A stretch of 64,000 nucleotides of DNA, taken from Deinococcus sp045062605. Lineage in GTDB: Bacteria > Deinococcota > Deinococci > Deinococcales > Deinococcaceae. The translations under genes and the position numbers were made by a program. The stretch spans positions 21,353 through 85,352 of the forward strand of contig NZ_JBJGDW010000010.1 in assembly GCF_045062605.1 (NCBI RefSeq), read 5' to 3'. This document shows, piece after piece, positions 28,900 through 46,552 of this stretch; within the stretch, counting starts at the first letter, position 1, and the number at the start of each line of letters is the position of its first letter. The notes below the pieces were generated by a model. The model saw only the letters and a program-made list of their open reading frames with translations. It did no database searches and had not been told where the DNA came from.

Positions 28900-29564
28900 G
28901 TCCCAGACGGCTTCCCTGGAACAACCCGGACAGCGGAGCCTGGAAAGCCGATGCGAATACCCATGACCTGACGGTTGAAGTCAGTTTCCGGGAGGCCAGC
29001 GCCTGGGTCACGGCACTTGCGGGCCGCCCCTGCGAGGGGCACGAGCGCCGAGTGGCCGAGCTGACCCTGAAACTCGCCGCCGCCGCCGACCTGATCCACA
29101 GTGAGCGGGATGTCCGGCAGATCGTATGGGCTGGACTGCTCCACGACATAGGCAAGGTTGCCATCGACCCCCGCATCCTGAACAAGCCTGGCCCTTTGAC
29201 GCCCAAAGAATTTGAGACCGTTCAACAGCATCCCAGCCTGGGCCACCGCCTGGCACGCACCGCCCCACAGGTCGACGATAAAATCTTGGGCGGCATCCTC
29301 CACCACCACGAACGCTGGGACGGCGAGGGTTACCCGATGGGATTGATCGGCGAATCCATCCCGCTGCTGGCCCGCCTGCTTAAGATCACCGACGTCTACG
29401 ACGCGCTGGTCTCGGACCGCCCATACCGCGCCGCCTGGACTGCTGACGAGGCCGCCACGTATCTACTACAACATTCGGGCATGGCTTTCGATCCGCGCCT
29501 GATCCAGATTTTTGCGTACCGCGTTTTACCGTTTCATCAGCAACCCATTTTCCCGCTGGACTGA
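28896..29564 (+). CDS. HD-GYP domain protein (probable cyclic-di-GMP phosphodiesterase)
   Basis: A 222-residue protein consisting almost wholly of one HD-GYP domain. Metal ligands and signature residues are visible: GHE (His49), LLHDIGK (His83-Asp84), HP (His112), HHHERWDG (His136/137) and DGEGYP (142-147), then ARLLKITDVYDAL. HD-GYP enzymes open cyclic-di-GMP to pGpG or GMP. There is no receiver or sensory domain, so input must come from elsewhere, perhaps through expression. The ATGA overlap with the 62-residue gene suggests an operon with the secreted peptide. Confidence 0.88.
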   Translation: MSPRRLPWNNPDSGAWKADANTHDLTVEVSFREASAWVTALAGRPCEGHERRVAELTLKLAAAADLIHSERDVRQIVWAGLLHDIGKVAIDPRILNKPGPLTPKEFETVQQHPSLGHRLARTAPQVDDKILGGILHHHERWDGEGYPMGLIGESIPLLARLLKITDVYDALVSDRPYRAAWTADEAATYLLQHSGMAFDPRLIQIFAYRVLPFHQQPIFPLD

Positions 29565-29783
29565 AGTTCTCCTGGGGATAATGACGCTTTTCCTTCCAAT
29601 CCATTTTACCGCCGACAACTTCCGCAAAGCAGGAGTTGATTTTTTTGGTCTGTATCCCCGAAGTCCTGTATCCCCAAAATGCGGTCTCGTTCCGCATCGG
29701 ATCAGGGGAGCGGAGCATGCTCTAGGCCGACGCCGTGCAGCACATGGCGCTGAGCAAAACAAAGACGGAACAGTCACACAACG

Positions 29784-29824
29784 CGAAAGCCCCCACCCGT
29801 TCCCAGGTGGGGGCTTTCGTTTCA
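29784..29824. terminator. Bidirectional terminator between HD-GYP and rpoC
   Basis: A 14-bp perfect stem (29784-29797 with 29806-29819; arms CGAAAGCCCCCACC and its complement) and an 8-base loop. It is followed by TTTC on the plus strand. It lies 30 bases after the rpoC stop on the minus strand and so can serve both convergent units. Confidence 0.8.
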
Positions 29825-29849
29825 GCCGTCAGCTTACTGCGCTAGTGGC

Positions 29850-34511
<4,662 letters not shown>

Positions 34512-34531
34512 TGAAACTCCTCTGGAGTTTT

Positions 34532-34562
34532 GTTAGACCGTTGGACGACTGGACGGTCTAAC
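34532..34562 (-). promoter_or_regulatory. Intercistronic hairpin between rpoB and rpoC
   Basis: A 10-bp perfect stem (GTTAGACCGT with ACGGTCTAAC) and an 11-base loop lie in the 126-bp gap. On the transcribed strand it is followed by AAAA rather than a U-run, so it is not an intrinsic terminator. It may be an RNA-processing site or may set the rpoB/rpoC balance. Confidence 0.55.
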
Positions 34563-34637
34563 CGCAAAAGGCTTGAAGTATTGGGCTTTTGACGGTCAGA
34601 CCTTTGAACCTGTTGACAGCACTCAGTTTGACAGCGC

Positions 34638-38090
<3,453 letters not shown>

Positions 38091-38542
38091 ATCCACCTCG
38101 CACGCACCCTGGGGTCTGTTGCTCACGGCCTTCTCGGGGCAGAAAAAGGCTTTTGTAACCCGTGGCATTGTAGAATCGAACTGCAATCAAGCTAGAGAAA
38201 ATGGACTTGGCGAACGTCAGAAACGGCGCAATCAGGATCCGCAACCTCTCCGGCTGCGTTCCTGTCTTTGGGCGTTAGTTTTGAAAACTGGAACTTACCA
38301 ATTCGCTCCTGCCTAACCCATCTTGGTTGGCCACAGGTGAATATATACTGTATAGGTCAGGGCTGTCAAGAGATAGTGGAGGCCGCTGGAGGCCGGGAGG
38401 CCGATTAGTAAGGCTGGTAGGCGGACGCTTAAGCTTGCCGCCGGACCTGCCCCTGTATCAACACGCTCTCAACGCAAATGAGGTACGGAGCGGTCTGAGC
38501 TGCACCTCAAATTTCCAAAAATGACCAGGTCTTGGTCCCGCC
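38091..38542. other. rpoB leader and promoter region (452 bp)
   Basis: No gene is seen on either strand. The region holds one strong minus-strand promoter at 38340-38369 and a leader of about 240 bases before rpoB. The leader contains no clear small open frame with a ribosome-binding site. Confidence 0.6.
38340..38369 (-). promoter_or_regulatory. Strong sigma-A promoter of rpoBC
   Basis: On the minus strand a perfect -35 TTGACA (38364-38369) is followed after 18 bp by TATATT (38340-38345), or after 16 bp by TATATA. The local A+T run stands out from the G+C-rich surroundings. Confidence 0.8.
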
Positions 38543-39685
38543 TCACGTCCGCAATTTGAGGCGCAGGCCCCCCAGCAGGGCCAGAGCCAGCACCGTGATG
38601 CCCAGCAGCGACAGCGGAATGGCTGTCGGCCCAAAGGTGTCCCGCAGCGTCCCGATCATCGGCGCGGCCAGCACTGGCCCGAGGAAAGCCCCCGCGAACA
38701 CAAGTGTGGGGGCCTGGCTGCCCGGCAGCACGCGGGTCATCCACACCAGCCCGGTGGTGAAGACTGGGGCCAGGAACAGCCCGGTCAGGGCGTAGGCAAG
38801 CACGGCCAGGGACGGTACGGCGGCCAGGGCCAGACTGCCTGCGGCCAGCAGCAACGCCGCCGTGACCAGCCGGGCCGGTGGGACGCGCAGGGCCAGCGGC
38901 GCGGAGATCAGCCGCCCCACGGTGAAACTGATCCAGAACAGGGCCGAGAGCTGGGCCGCCGTGCCCGTGGCCAGGCCCAGGGTGGCTTGCAGGTGCGTCA
39001 CCTCCCAGGCCCCCACTCCACCCTCCACGGCGACGTACGCCATAAAAAAGAGAATAAAACCGCCTAGCAGCGGGTAAGAGGACCGGAGAGAGGGCGGGGC
39101 AGGTGACGCGGCCACCTGTGGGGTGCCAGTTGGCAGCAGCAACAGGGCCAGAAGCAGCGCGGCGGCCAGCGCGCCGCAAACCAGCAGAGGCAACTGAAAG
39201 TCCCCGTCCGCCAGACCCACCGCCAGCGGAGCCAGGACTGCGCCCACCCCGAAGCTGGCACTGAGCAGGTTCAGCATGGCCGCGCTGCGGTTCCCGTAGC
39301 TGCTGGAAATCCAGACGTTGAGGGTCAGGTCCAGCATGCCGAAGCCCACGCCTAGCATTGCGGCAGCTAGGAGGGCTAGAGCAAAGCTGGGCGCGAAGGC
39401 CAGACCCAGACAGCCCGCAGCCACCACGGTGGCAGCGGTCAGAGAGCGCTGCTGTGGGGATAGCCGCCCGGCCAGCAGCCCGGCCAGGATAACGCCGCAA
39501 AAAGCCCCTAACGAGTTTGCGCTCAGCAGCCAGGACACGCCGCTGGCCCGCAAACCGAACTGCTCTCCCAGTCGGGGCATGGACGGTCCCAGGATGGGAT
39601 AGATCAGACCCAGCAGGAAGAAACCAATGAGGCCGATGGTGGCGAGGTGGCGGGGTGCGGAGGGTGCCGTGGCGTTCAGGGTCAT
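38543..39685 (-). CDS. Major facilitator superfamily transporter
   Basis: About 380 residues from ATG 39685 with 12 predicted hydrophobic segments in two groups of six, separated by a Pro/Ser-rich loop near the middle (TGTPQVAASPAPPSLRSSYP). After TM2 the loop reads AGRLSPQQRS, a weak form of the MFS motif. FGMLDLTLN in TM4-5 resembles fucose/FsrR-like subfamilies. The substrate is unknown. Starts at 39706 or 39754 are in-frame alternatives. It is downstream of rpoB's promoter region and transcribed towards it on the same strand. Confidence 0.82.
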   Translation of the reverse strand: MTLNATAPSAPRHLATIGLIGFFLLGLIYPILGPSMPRLGEQFGLRASGVSWLLSANSLGAFCGVILAGLLAGRLSPQQRSLTAATVVAAGCLGLAFAPSFALALLAAAMLGVGFGMLDLTLNVWISSSYGNRSAAMLNLLSASFGVGAVLAPLAVGLADGDFQLPLLVCGALAAALLLALLLLPTGTPQVAASPAPPSLRSSYPLLGGFILFFMAYVAVEGGVGAWEVTHLQATLGLATGTAAQLSALFWISFTVGRLISAPLALRVPPARLVTAALLLAAGSLALAAVPSLAVLAYALTGLFLAPVFTTGLVWMTRVLPGSQAPTLVFAGAFLGPVLAAPMIGTLRDTFGPTAIPLSLLGITVLALALLGGLRLKLRT

Positions 39686-39754
39686 AAACTCAGCGGAGTA
39701 GAGCATGCAGGCCGCAGGCCGGGCTGCTGTTAAGTTGACGCCCTCGGAGCGCAC

Positions 39755-39800
39755 GAAATAGAGAGAGAGGAGACATCGCTGCCCACTCTCCCTCTATTTC
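39755..39800 (-). terminator. Hairpin terminator downstream of the symporter operon
   Basis: Arms GAAATAGAGAGAGAG (39755-39769) and CTCTCCCTCTATTTC (39786-39800) pair at 14 of 15 positions, with a 16-base loop. The stem lies 50 bases after the symporter stop on the minus strand. Confidence 0.6.
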
Positions 39801-39849
39801 AATGGCTCTGCGCCCATGCCCAGTCACTCTGCACCCAGAGGCTCTGCGC

Positions 39850-41574
39850 TCAGTGGCTCTGCGCTTCGCTCAGCGTGCCCGAGGGATAACGCACGCTTTC
39901 CACCAGTTCCTGCACCTGCGCGCTGGGCGCCGGGGTCAGGCGACTGACCGCGAAGGCCACCACGAAATTGATGATCATGCCCACCGTGCCGATGCCGGTG
40001 GTGCTGATGCCCAGGAACAGGTCGGCGGGTGCGCCGGTGCCGCCCAGGCTGGGGGTGAAGTTGATGATGTAGACCAGCGTGAAGCCCAGGCCCAGCAGCA
40101 GCCCGGACATCGCACCTTGCCAGTTCATGCGTTTGTCGAAGATGCCCAGTACCAGCAGCGGGAAGAAGGACGCGGCGGCCAGGCCGAAGGCCAGCGCCAC
40201 CACCTGCGCCACGAAGCCCGGCGGATTGATGCCGAAGTATCCGGCGGCGATAGCCGCCACCCCCACCGTGATTCGCCCGGCCAGCAGCCGCGCGGCCTCG
40301 CTGGCGTTTGGATTGATCAGCTTGTAATAGATGTCGTGCGCCACTGCCCCAGAAACCGTGATCAACAGTCCCGAGGCCGTGGAAAGTGCGGCGGCCAGAC
40401 CCCCGGCGGCGACCAGCGCGATCAGGAAGGGGCTGAGGTTGGCCACTTCAGGCGTGGCCAGCACCAGAATGTCGTTGTCGATGTACAGCTCGTTGGTGTT
40501 GGCCGGATCCGGCTTGGTGAAGTCGTTGCCACCTGTCGCGGTCTTGAGAAAGGCGGCACCAGGCTTGTACTGCATCAGGCCGTCACCGTTCTTGTCGGTA
40601 AAGACCACCAGCTTGGTTTTTTCCCAGTTCTTGAACCAGGCCGGGGCGCTGGCGTAGGGTTTGTTTTCCAGGCTGTTGATCAGGTTGGTCTTGGCGAAGA
40701 TCGCCAGGGCGGGCACGGTGGTGTAGAGGATAGAGATGAAAACGATGGCCCAGATGGCGCTGGTGCGCGCGCCCTGCACGGTAGGCGTGGTGTAAAAGCG
40801 CGTGATGACGTGCGGCAGCCCTGCCGTGCCGACCATCAGGGCCATGGTAATGGCGAAGATGTCCAGCGTAGTCTTGTTCTGCGCCGTGTAGGCCGGGAAG
40901 CCCAGCTGCTCCTGCAAGCCGTTCAGGTCGCCGACGATGTTCAGGAAGCCCAGTTGCGGAATCGGGTTGCCGCTGAGTTGCAGGCTGATGGCGGCGGCGG
41001 GAATAATGAAGGCCAGGATCAATACGATGTACTGCGACACCTGCGTCCAGGTGATGCCCTTCATGCCCGATAGGCTGGCGTACAGGAAGACCAGGAACAC
41101 GCCGATGATCACCCCAGTGGTGATGTCGGTGTTCAGGAAGCGGCTGAAAACTACGCCCACACCGCGCATCTGCCCGGCCACGTACACGAACGAGATCAGG
41201 ATGGCGGTTAGCGCGGCCAGCGCCCGCAGTGCCTGCGAGCCGTAGCGGTCCCCCACGAAGTCCGGCACCGTGAATTTGCCAAATCGGCGCAGGAAGGGCG
41301 CAATCAGCAGGGCCAGCAGCACGTAGCCGCCCGTCCAGCCCATCAGGTACACCGAGCCGTCATAGCCGCTGAAGGCGATGATGCCCGTGATCGACAAGAA
41401 ACTGGCCGCGCTCATCCAGTCGGCGGCAATCGCCATGCCGTTCCACAACGGCGGAATACCCTGCCCAGCGACGTAAAAGCTGCGCGTGTCACGCACCCGC
41501 GTGGCCAGCGCGATGCCGATATACAGACTGAAAGTGATGGCCACCAGAATATAGGTCCAGACCTGAACCGACAT
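39850..41574 (-). CDS. Sodium:solute symporter (acetate/short-chain acid type), large subunit
   Basis: A 574-residue protein from ATG 41574 with about 13 membrane segments. SSS-family features are GLPHVITRFY (after TM5-6), ISGMKG-type SGMKGITWTQVSQY and AALSTASGLLITVSGAVAHDIY. A hydrophilic insert (residues ~290-350) contains an EF-hand-like FTDKNGDGLMQY loop, which I recall from the VC_2705-like subfamily that pairs with a DUF4212 small subunit. It overlaps the small-subunit stop (TGATG). Together with acs at 42831 this suggests uptake and activation of acetate. Confidence 0.88.
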   Translation of the reverse strand: MSVQVWTYILVAITFSLYIGIALATRVRDTRSFYVAGQGIPPLWNGMAIAADWMSAASFLSITGIIAFSGYDGSVYLMGWTGGYVLLALLIAPFLRRFGKFTVPDFVGDRYGSQALRALAALTAILISFVYVAGQMRGVGVVFSRFLNTDITTGVIIGVFLVFLYASLSGMKGITWTQVSQYIVLILAFIIPAAAISLQLSGNPIPQLGFLNIVGDLNGLQEQLGFPAYTAQNKTTLDIFAITMALMVGTAGLPHVITRFYTTPTVQGARTSAIWAIVFISILYTTVPALAIFAKTNLINSLENKPYASAPAWFKNWEKTKLVVFTDKNGDGLMQYKPGAAFLKTATGGNDFTKPDPANTNELYIDNDILVLATPEVANLSPFLIALVAAGGLAAALSTASGLLITVSGAVAHDIYYKLINPNASEAARLLAGRITVGVAAIAAGYFGINPPGFVAQVVALAFGLAAASFFPLLVLGIFDKRMNWQGAMSGLLLGLGFTLVYIINFTPSLGGTGAPADLFLGISTTGIGTVGMIINFVVAFAVSRLTPAPSAQVQELVESVRYPSGTLSEAQSH

Positions 41575-41885
41575 CAGCCGTCCACTCCGGTTTCCCGGTC
41601 CAGTGCGTTCATGCGGAAGGCGTAAATGGCGATCAGGATGATGAACACGTAAATCGATCCCTGCTGCGCGATCCAGAAGCCCAGCGGAGCCTGTACCAGC
41701 TTGACGGCATTCAGGTTGCCAGAAAAAATGATGCCGAACAGGTAAGGGACAACAAACCACACCGCCAGCAGCGACAGCGTCAGGGTCAGGTTGCTGCGCC
41801 AGTAACCCAGACGCTGCTCAGCCGTGAGGCCGCTGTGGGCTGGACCGGGTGGGGCGGTGGACGTGGAACCGGGCGGCTGGGTCAT
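41574..41885 (-). CDS. DUF4212 small subunit of the sodium symporter
   Basis: A 103-residue membrane protein from ATG 41885, preceded by AGGAG 8 bases upstream. GYWRSNLTLTLSLLAVWFVVPY is the family signature. Two membrane segments span about 33-50 and 70-92, and the segment between holds GFWIAQQGSIYVFI. DUF4212 proteins occur directly before SSS transporters of the acetate type and are thought to form part of the complex. The stop overlaps the start of the large subunit by one base. Confidence 0.9.
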   Translation of the reverse strand: MTQPPGSTSTAPPGPAHSGLTAEQRLGYWRSNLTLTLSLLAVWFVVPYLFGIIFSGNLNAVKLVQAPLGFWIAQQGSIYVFIILIAIYAFRMNALDRETGVDG

Positions 41886-42202
41886 GTCTTTCTCCTCTTG
41901 GGGCAGGGCGTTGCGGACCTCAGGGGCAGGGGGTGACAGGGAAGGATCACGCACACTGGGTCAGCCGCTCGCCGTCTCCTGAGCAAACGGGCCAGAACCC
42001 GACCGCCGACGCTTCACCCGTCCTTTGTTTTGTCCGTGGCGACACAATACCCGCTTTTTACTAATGCCCTATGGTGTCCCTGTTCAGGGAACGGATTATC
42101 TGAAGCGAGTTTATTTCGCGTGGAAAATCTCGTGCTGATGGGTGTTACAGGTGCCAGGTCGGCAGGATCAGACCTGCACTACCTGCTAAACTTGGATACC
42201 AC
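41886..42202. other. Divergent intergenic region of 317 bp
   Basis: No gene is seen. It must hold the promoters for the minus-strand symporter pair and the plus-strand 42203 gene. TAAACT at 42187-42192 is a candidate -10 box 10 bases before ATG 42203. No strong operator-like palindrome stands out. Confidence 0.5.
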
Positions 42203-42652
42203 ATGACATCCCAGCCCACCCCCCGTTGGCCGTCCCTGCTCCCGCTGCTGCGCTTCTGGCTGGGTCTGAATGTCGTGCTTCTGGCGTTCACGCTGCTCTC
42301 ACGTATCTTCACGCCGGGTGCGGACCCATTGTCGCCCGGTGGCGTGCTGCTCTGCTTGCTGCTGACCGCGCTGGGTTTCGCGCTGGGCCTGATGTATACC
42401 CGCTATTGGCCGCTGCCCGAGGCGTCTTTTCAGCGGCTGGTCCGCATGGCGCTGCTGGCGATTCCGGCGATGGGGCTGGCCATGGCGCTGGGCCTGCTGC
42501 TGCGTCCGGACATCTCAGCGCTGGTGCTGGCGCTGGCGGCTTTTCTGGGGGCGCAGTGGCGCTTCGGTACGGTTGAACCTATTGCCCCACAGCCCATACG
42601 AACAGCACCCCGGCCACCCGTCTCCAGGCAGGCGGCCCGCAGCAAGCGCTGA
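42203..42652 (+). CDS. Small membrane protein of unknown function
   Basis: A 149-residue protein with four likely membrane segments (about 14-35, 45-65, 80-100, 103-118) and a basic, Pro-rich cytoplasmic tail. There is no recognisable motif. It lies between the symporter pair and acs, on the same strand as acs and 178 bp upstream, so it could be co-expressed with acs. Translation is supported by the sustained hydrophobic pattern and codon use like the neighbours. Confidence 0.65.
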   Translation: MTSQPTPRWPSLLPLLRFWLGLNVVLLAFTLLSRIFTPGADPLSPGGVLLCLLLTALGFALGLMYTRYWPLPEASFQRLVRMALLAIPAMGLAMALGLLLRPDISALVLALAAFLGAQWRFGTVEPIAPQPIRTAPRPPVSRQAARSKR

Positions 42653-42830
42653 CCACGCCCTCTGGACACCCCACCAGATTGAACCGGGTCTATTCCTGTC
42701 CCGGTGACAGTTGTCCGGCCCACCCAGCAGGCGGCGCTACAGTGGGCGGCAGTCACAACCCACAGCCCACACCATTGCCCGCCCCGCCGGGCCACGTCCC
42801 CGCATTTTTTTTGCCCCGGAGGTTTTCCCG

Positions 42831-44783
<1,953 letters not shown>

Positions 44784-44794
44784 GCGGGCTGAAC

Positions 44795-45340
44795 ATGGCC
44801 CCCTCCTATCTGCTGGCCGCACTGCCACCCCCTGAACTGGCCGCGCGCATCCAGACCTTCCGCACCACCCACAACCTGAAAGACGCCGCTGCCGTGCCGC
44901 ACATCACCGTCAAGGCCCGCAGCGGCCTCCTACCGGAACTGAACTGGCAGGAAAAGTTGCGGGAGGTGGCGGCCCGGCACGCGCCCCTGCCTATAGCTGT
45001 CGGCGGGCCACGCCTGTTCAGCAACGGCACTGCCGTGTATCTGGAGGCGGACAGTTCGGAGGCGGTGCAACTTCATCTGGCCCTGCTGGACGCCCTGTGG
45101 AACATTCAAACAGACACGCGTTTCTTCGGCTACGAGGGGCCGGGGCTTCAGCTTCACCTCTCGCTGGTCCTGCAACGGCGGGGGGTGGAGTTATCAGAAC
45201 TGTTGACGGCGGCCCAGACCGAATTCGCTGATCTGGAGCGTGAGCCGCTGGCCTTCACGGCACGAAAGATCACCCTGATGCGCAAGCCGGGGCCAGGGGG
45301 CATTTACGCACCTCTGGAAGAGTGGCCACTGCTGGGCTGA
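44795..45340 (+). CDS. 2'-5' RNA ligase family protein (2H phosphoesterase)
   Basis: A 181-residue protein with the two-histidine pattern of 2H phosphoesterases: PHITVK near residue 35 and LQLHLSLVL near residue 120. The family includes RNA ligases and cyclic phosphodiesterases acting on 2',3'-cyclic phosphate ends. It starts 11 bases after the acs stop, so co-transcription is likely. The substrate is not known. A Pro-rich N-terminal PPPELAARI segment is typical of the family. Confidence 0.8.
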   Translation: MAPSYLLAALPPPELAARIQTFRTTHNLKDAAAVPHITVKARSGLLPELNWQEKLREVAARHAPLPIAVGGPRLFSNGTAVYLEADSSEAVQLHLALLDALWNIQTDTRFFGYEGPGLQLHLSLVLQRRGVELSELLTAAQTEFADLEREPLAFTARKITLMRKPGPGGIYAPLEEWPLLG

Positions 45341-45406
45341 GGGCCGCGAACGTGCCCCGAACACTTCGTCCCGCTCCGCGCGCACAGAAGTGTCCGACAA
45401 TGGGGC

Positions 45407-45793
45407 ATGCAAGAGAACGGCATGCCAGAAATCAGAGTGAACGGCCTGAGCGTCCGTCCCAGACGGAAAAGGATGGCGCTGCCGGACCTGGGCGGGTTTT
45501 TCATGTTCTTTGGGGTTTCCGGCACCGATCATGGCCGTGCGGCCCGTCTGGAACGCCGCTTCGAGCTGGAACACTTCTCGAACGTGGTCACGCTGGACCT
45601 CGCCTCGCCGCTGGGGCCAGGGCAGTACGTGCTGCGCGGCCTGCCCCACGAGGCCAACAAGCGCGGATGGACGGTGGAAGGGGGCGGCTCGGCCACAGGC
45701 CACCTGAGCGACGATGGGCTGGAGGAACTGCGGGCCTGGATGGGCCAGGGAAACCGGCGGGTACAGGCCGAGGCCATCGCTCCGCCAGCCTGA
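45407..45793 (+). CDS. 128-residue protein of unknown function
   Basis: An uncharacterised frame from ATG 45407, with ATG 45422 as an alternative. It has no signal peptide or membrane segment. GGFFMFFGVSGTDH, FSNVVTLDLASPLGPGQYVLRGLPHEANKRGWTV-type beta-rich text and a terminal helix suggest a small folded domain. The same-strand placement between two real genes and codon pattern support it as a gene, but no ribosome-binding site is clear. Confidence 0.5.
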   Translation: MQENGMPEIRVNGLSVRPRRKRMALPDLGGFFMFFGVSGTDHGRAARLERRFELEHFSNVVTLDLASPLGPGQYVLRGLPHEANKRGWTVEGGGSATGHLSDDGLEELRAWMGQGNRRVQAEAIAPPA

Positions 45794-45835
45794 GCAGCCC
45801 CCGCGTTCTGGGCCGCGCATCCGTACCGCCCCGTA

Positions 45836-45864
45836 CCGACAGGCACGCCCGCCTCGGCTAGTGT
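45836..45864 (+). promoter_or_regulatory. Promoter of the SDR gene (leaderless)
   Basis: CCGACA (45836-45841) and TAGTGT (45859-45864) are 17 bp apart, and the -10 box lies 5 bases before ATG 45870. Confidence 0.5.
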
Positions 45865-45869
45865 GAGGT

Positions 45870-46502
45870 ATGAACACTCTGATTCTGGGAGCCACTGGCG
45901 GCATCGGCGCGGCGACGGCGCGGGCACTGGCTGGGGCCGACACCACCCTGACCCTCAGCGGGCGCGACGAGGAGAAACTCTCGACCCTGGCGGCTGAACT
46001 GGGCGCGGCCTCCAAAGTGGCGGACCTGGGGTACGAGAGCCACGTCAAGGCGCTGTTCGACGGTCTGGAGAATCTGGACACGCTGATCTACGCTGCGGGG
46101 GCAGCGATGCCCGAACCCCTCAAGGACGTGGACCCCGGCAAGGTGCGGGCCGTGTGGAACGCCAACTACTTTGGAGCGCTGTGGGTGCTGAAGCACGGGC
46201 TGGGGCGCATGAACAAGGGCGGGCGCGTGTACCTGCTGGGCGCACGCCCGGAACTGGTCACGGCGCGCGGCTTCTCGCAGTACGCCGCCAGCAAAGCTGC
46301 GCTGGCCCGCGCCGCCGAGATTGCTCGCATGGAAGCGCGCGGCGTTACGGTGGCGCTGGTGCTGCCCCCCGCCGTGGACACCGAACTGTGGGCGCAGGTG
46401 GGCAAGGCACCCAAGGGTTCCATCTCGCCGGAAGAGGTAGCAAAGGCCATCGCCGCAGACCGCGCCGGAGCGGGCGAACTGGAAATTCGCGTCTCGGGCT
46501 GA
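45870..46502 (+). CDS. Short-chain dehydrogenase/reductase
   Basis: A 210-residue SDR. GATGGIG at residues 7-13 binds the dinucleotide, and the active site has the YAASK motif with catalytic Tyr and Lys. The conserved Asn-Ala-Gly segment reads YAAGA. It is shorter than the usual 240-250 residues, losing part of the C-terminal substrate loop. The substrate cannot be inferred. The leaderless-type promoter just upstream indicates its own transcription start. Confidence 0.85.
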   Translation: MNTLILGATGGIGAATARALAGADTTLTLSGRDEEKLSTLAAELGAASKVADLGYESHVKALFDGLENLDTLIYAAGAAMPEPLKDVDPGKVRAVWNANYFGALWVLKHGLGRMNKGGRVYLLGARPELVTARGFSQYAASKAALARAAEIARMEARGVTVALVLPPAVDTELWAQVGKAPKGSISPEEVAKAIAADRAGAGELEIRVSG

Positions 46503-46540
46503 GCGTTTTTCTGCGATAGAACGCCGGGCACAGGCTGCTT

Positions 46541-46546
46541 TACTCT
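46541..46546 (+). promoter_or_regulatory. -10 box of a leaderless promoter
   Basis: TACTCT lies 6 bases before the ATG at 46553, without a ribosome-binding site. Confidence 0.45.
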
Positions 46547-46552
46547 GAGCGA

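Noticed and set aside
29565..29783. A further repeat element or small gene between HD-GYP and the rpoC terminator
   Set aside because: The gap has GGGGATA and two TATCCCC strings in inverted order, but no element ends, no similarity to the other repeats and no plausible frame. I see nothing definite in it.
39803..39865. Three copies of GGCTCTGCGC near the symporter stop codon
   Set aside because: One copy lies inside the coding end and the others are short; this looks like a minor local duplication without evident function.
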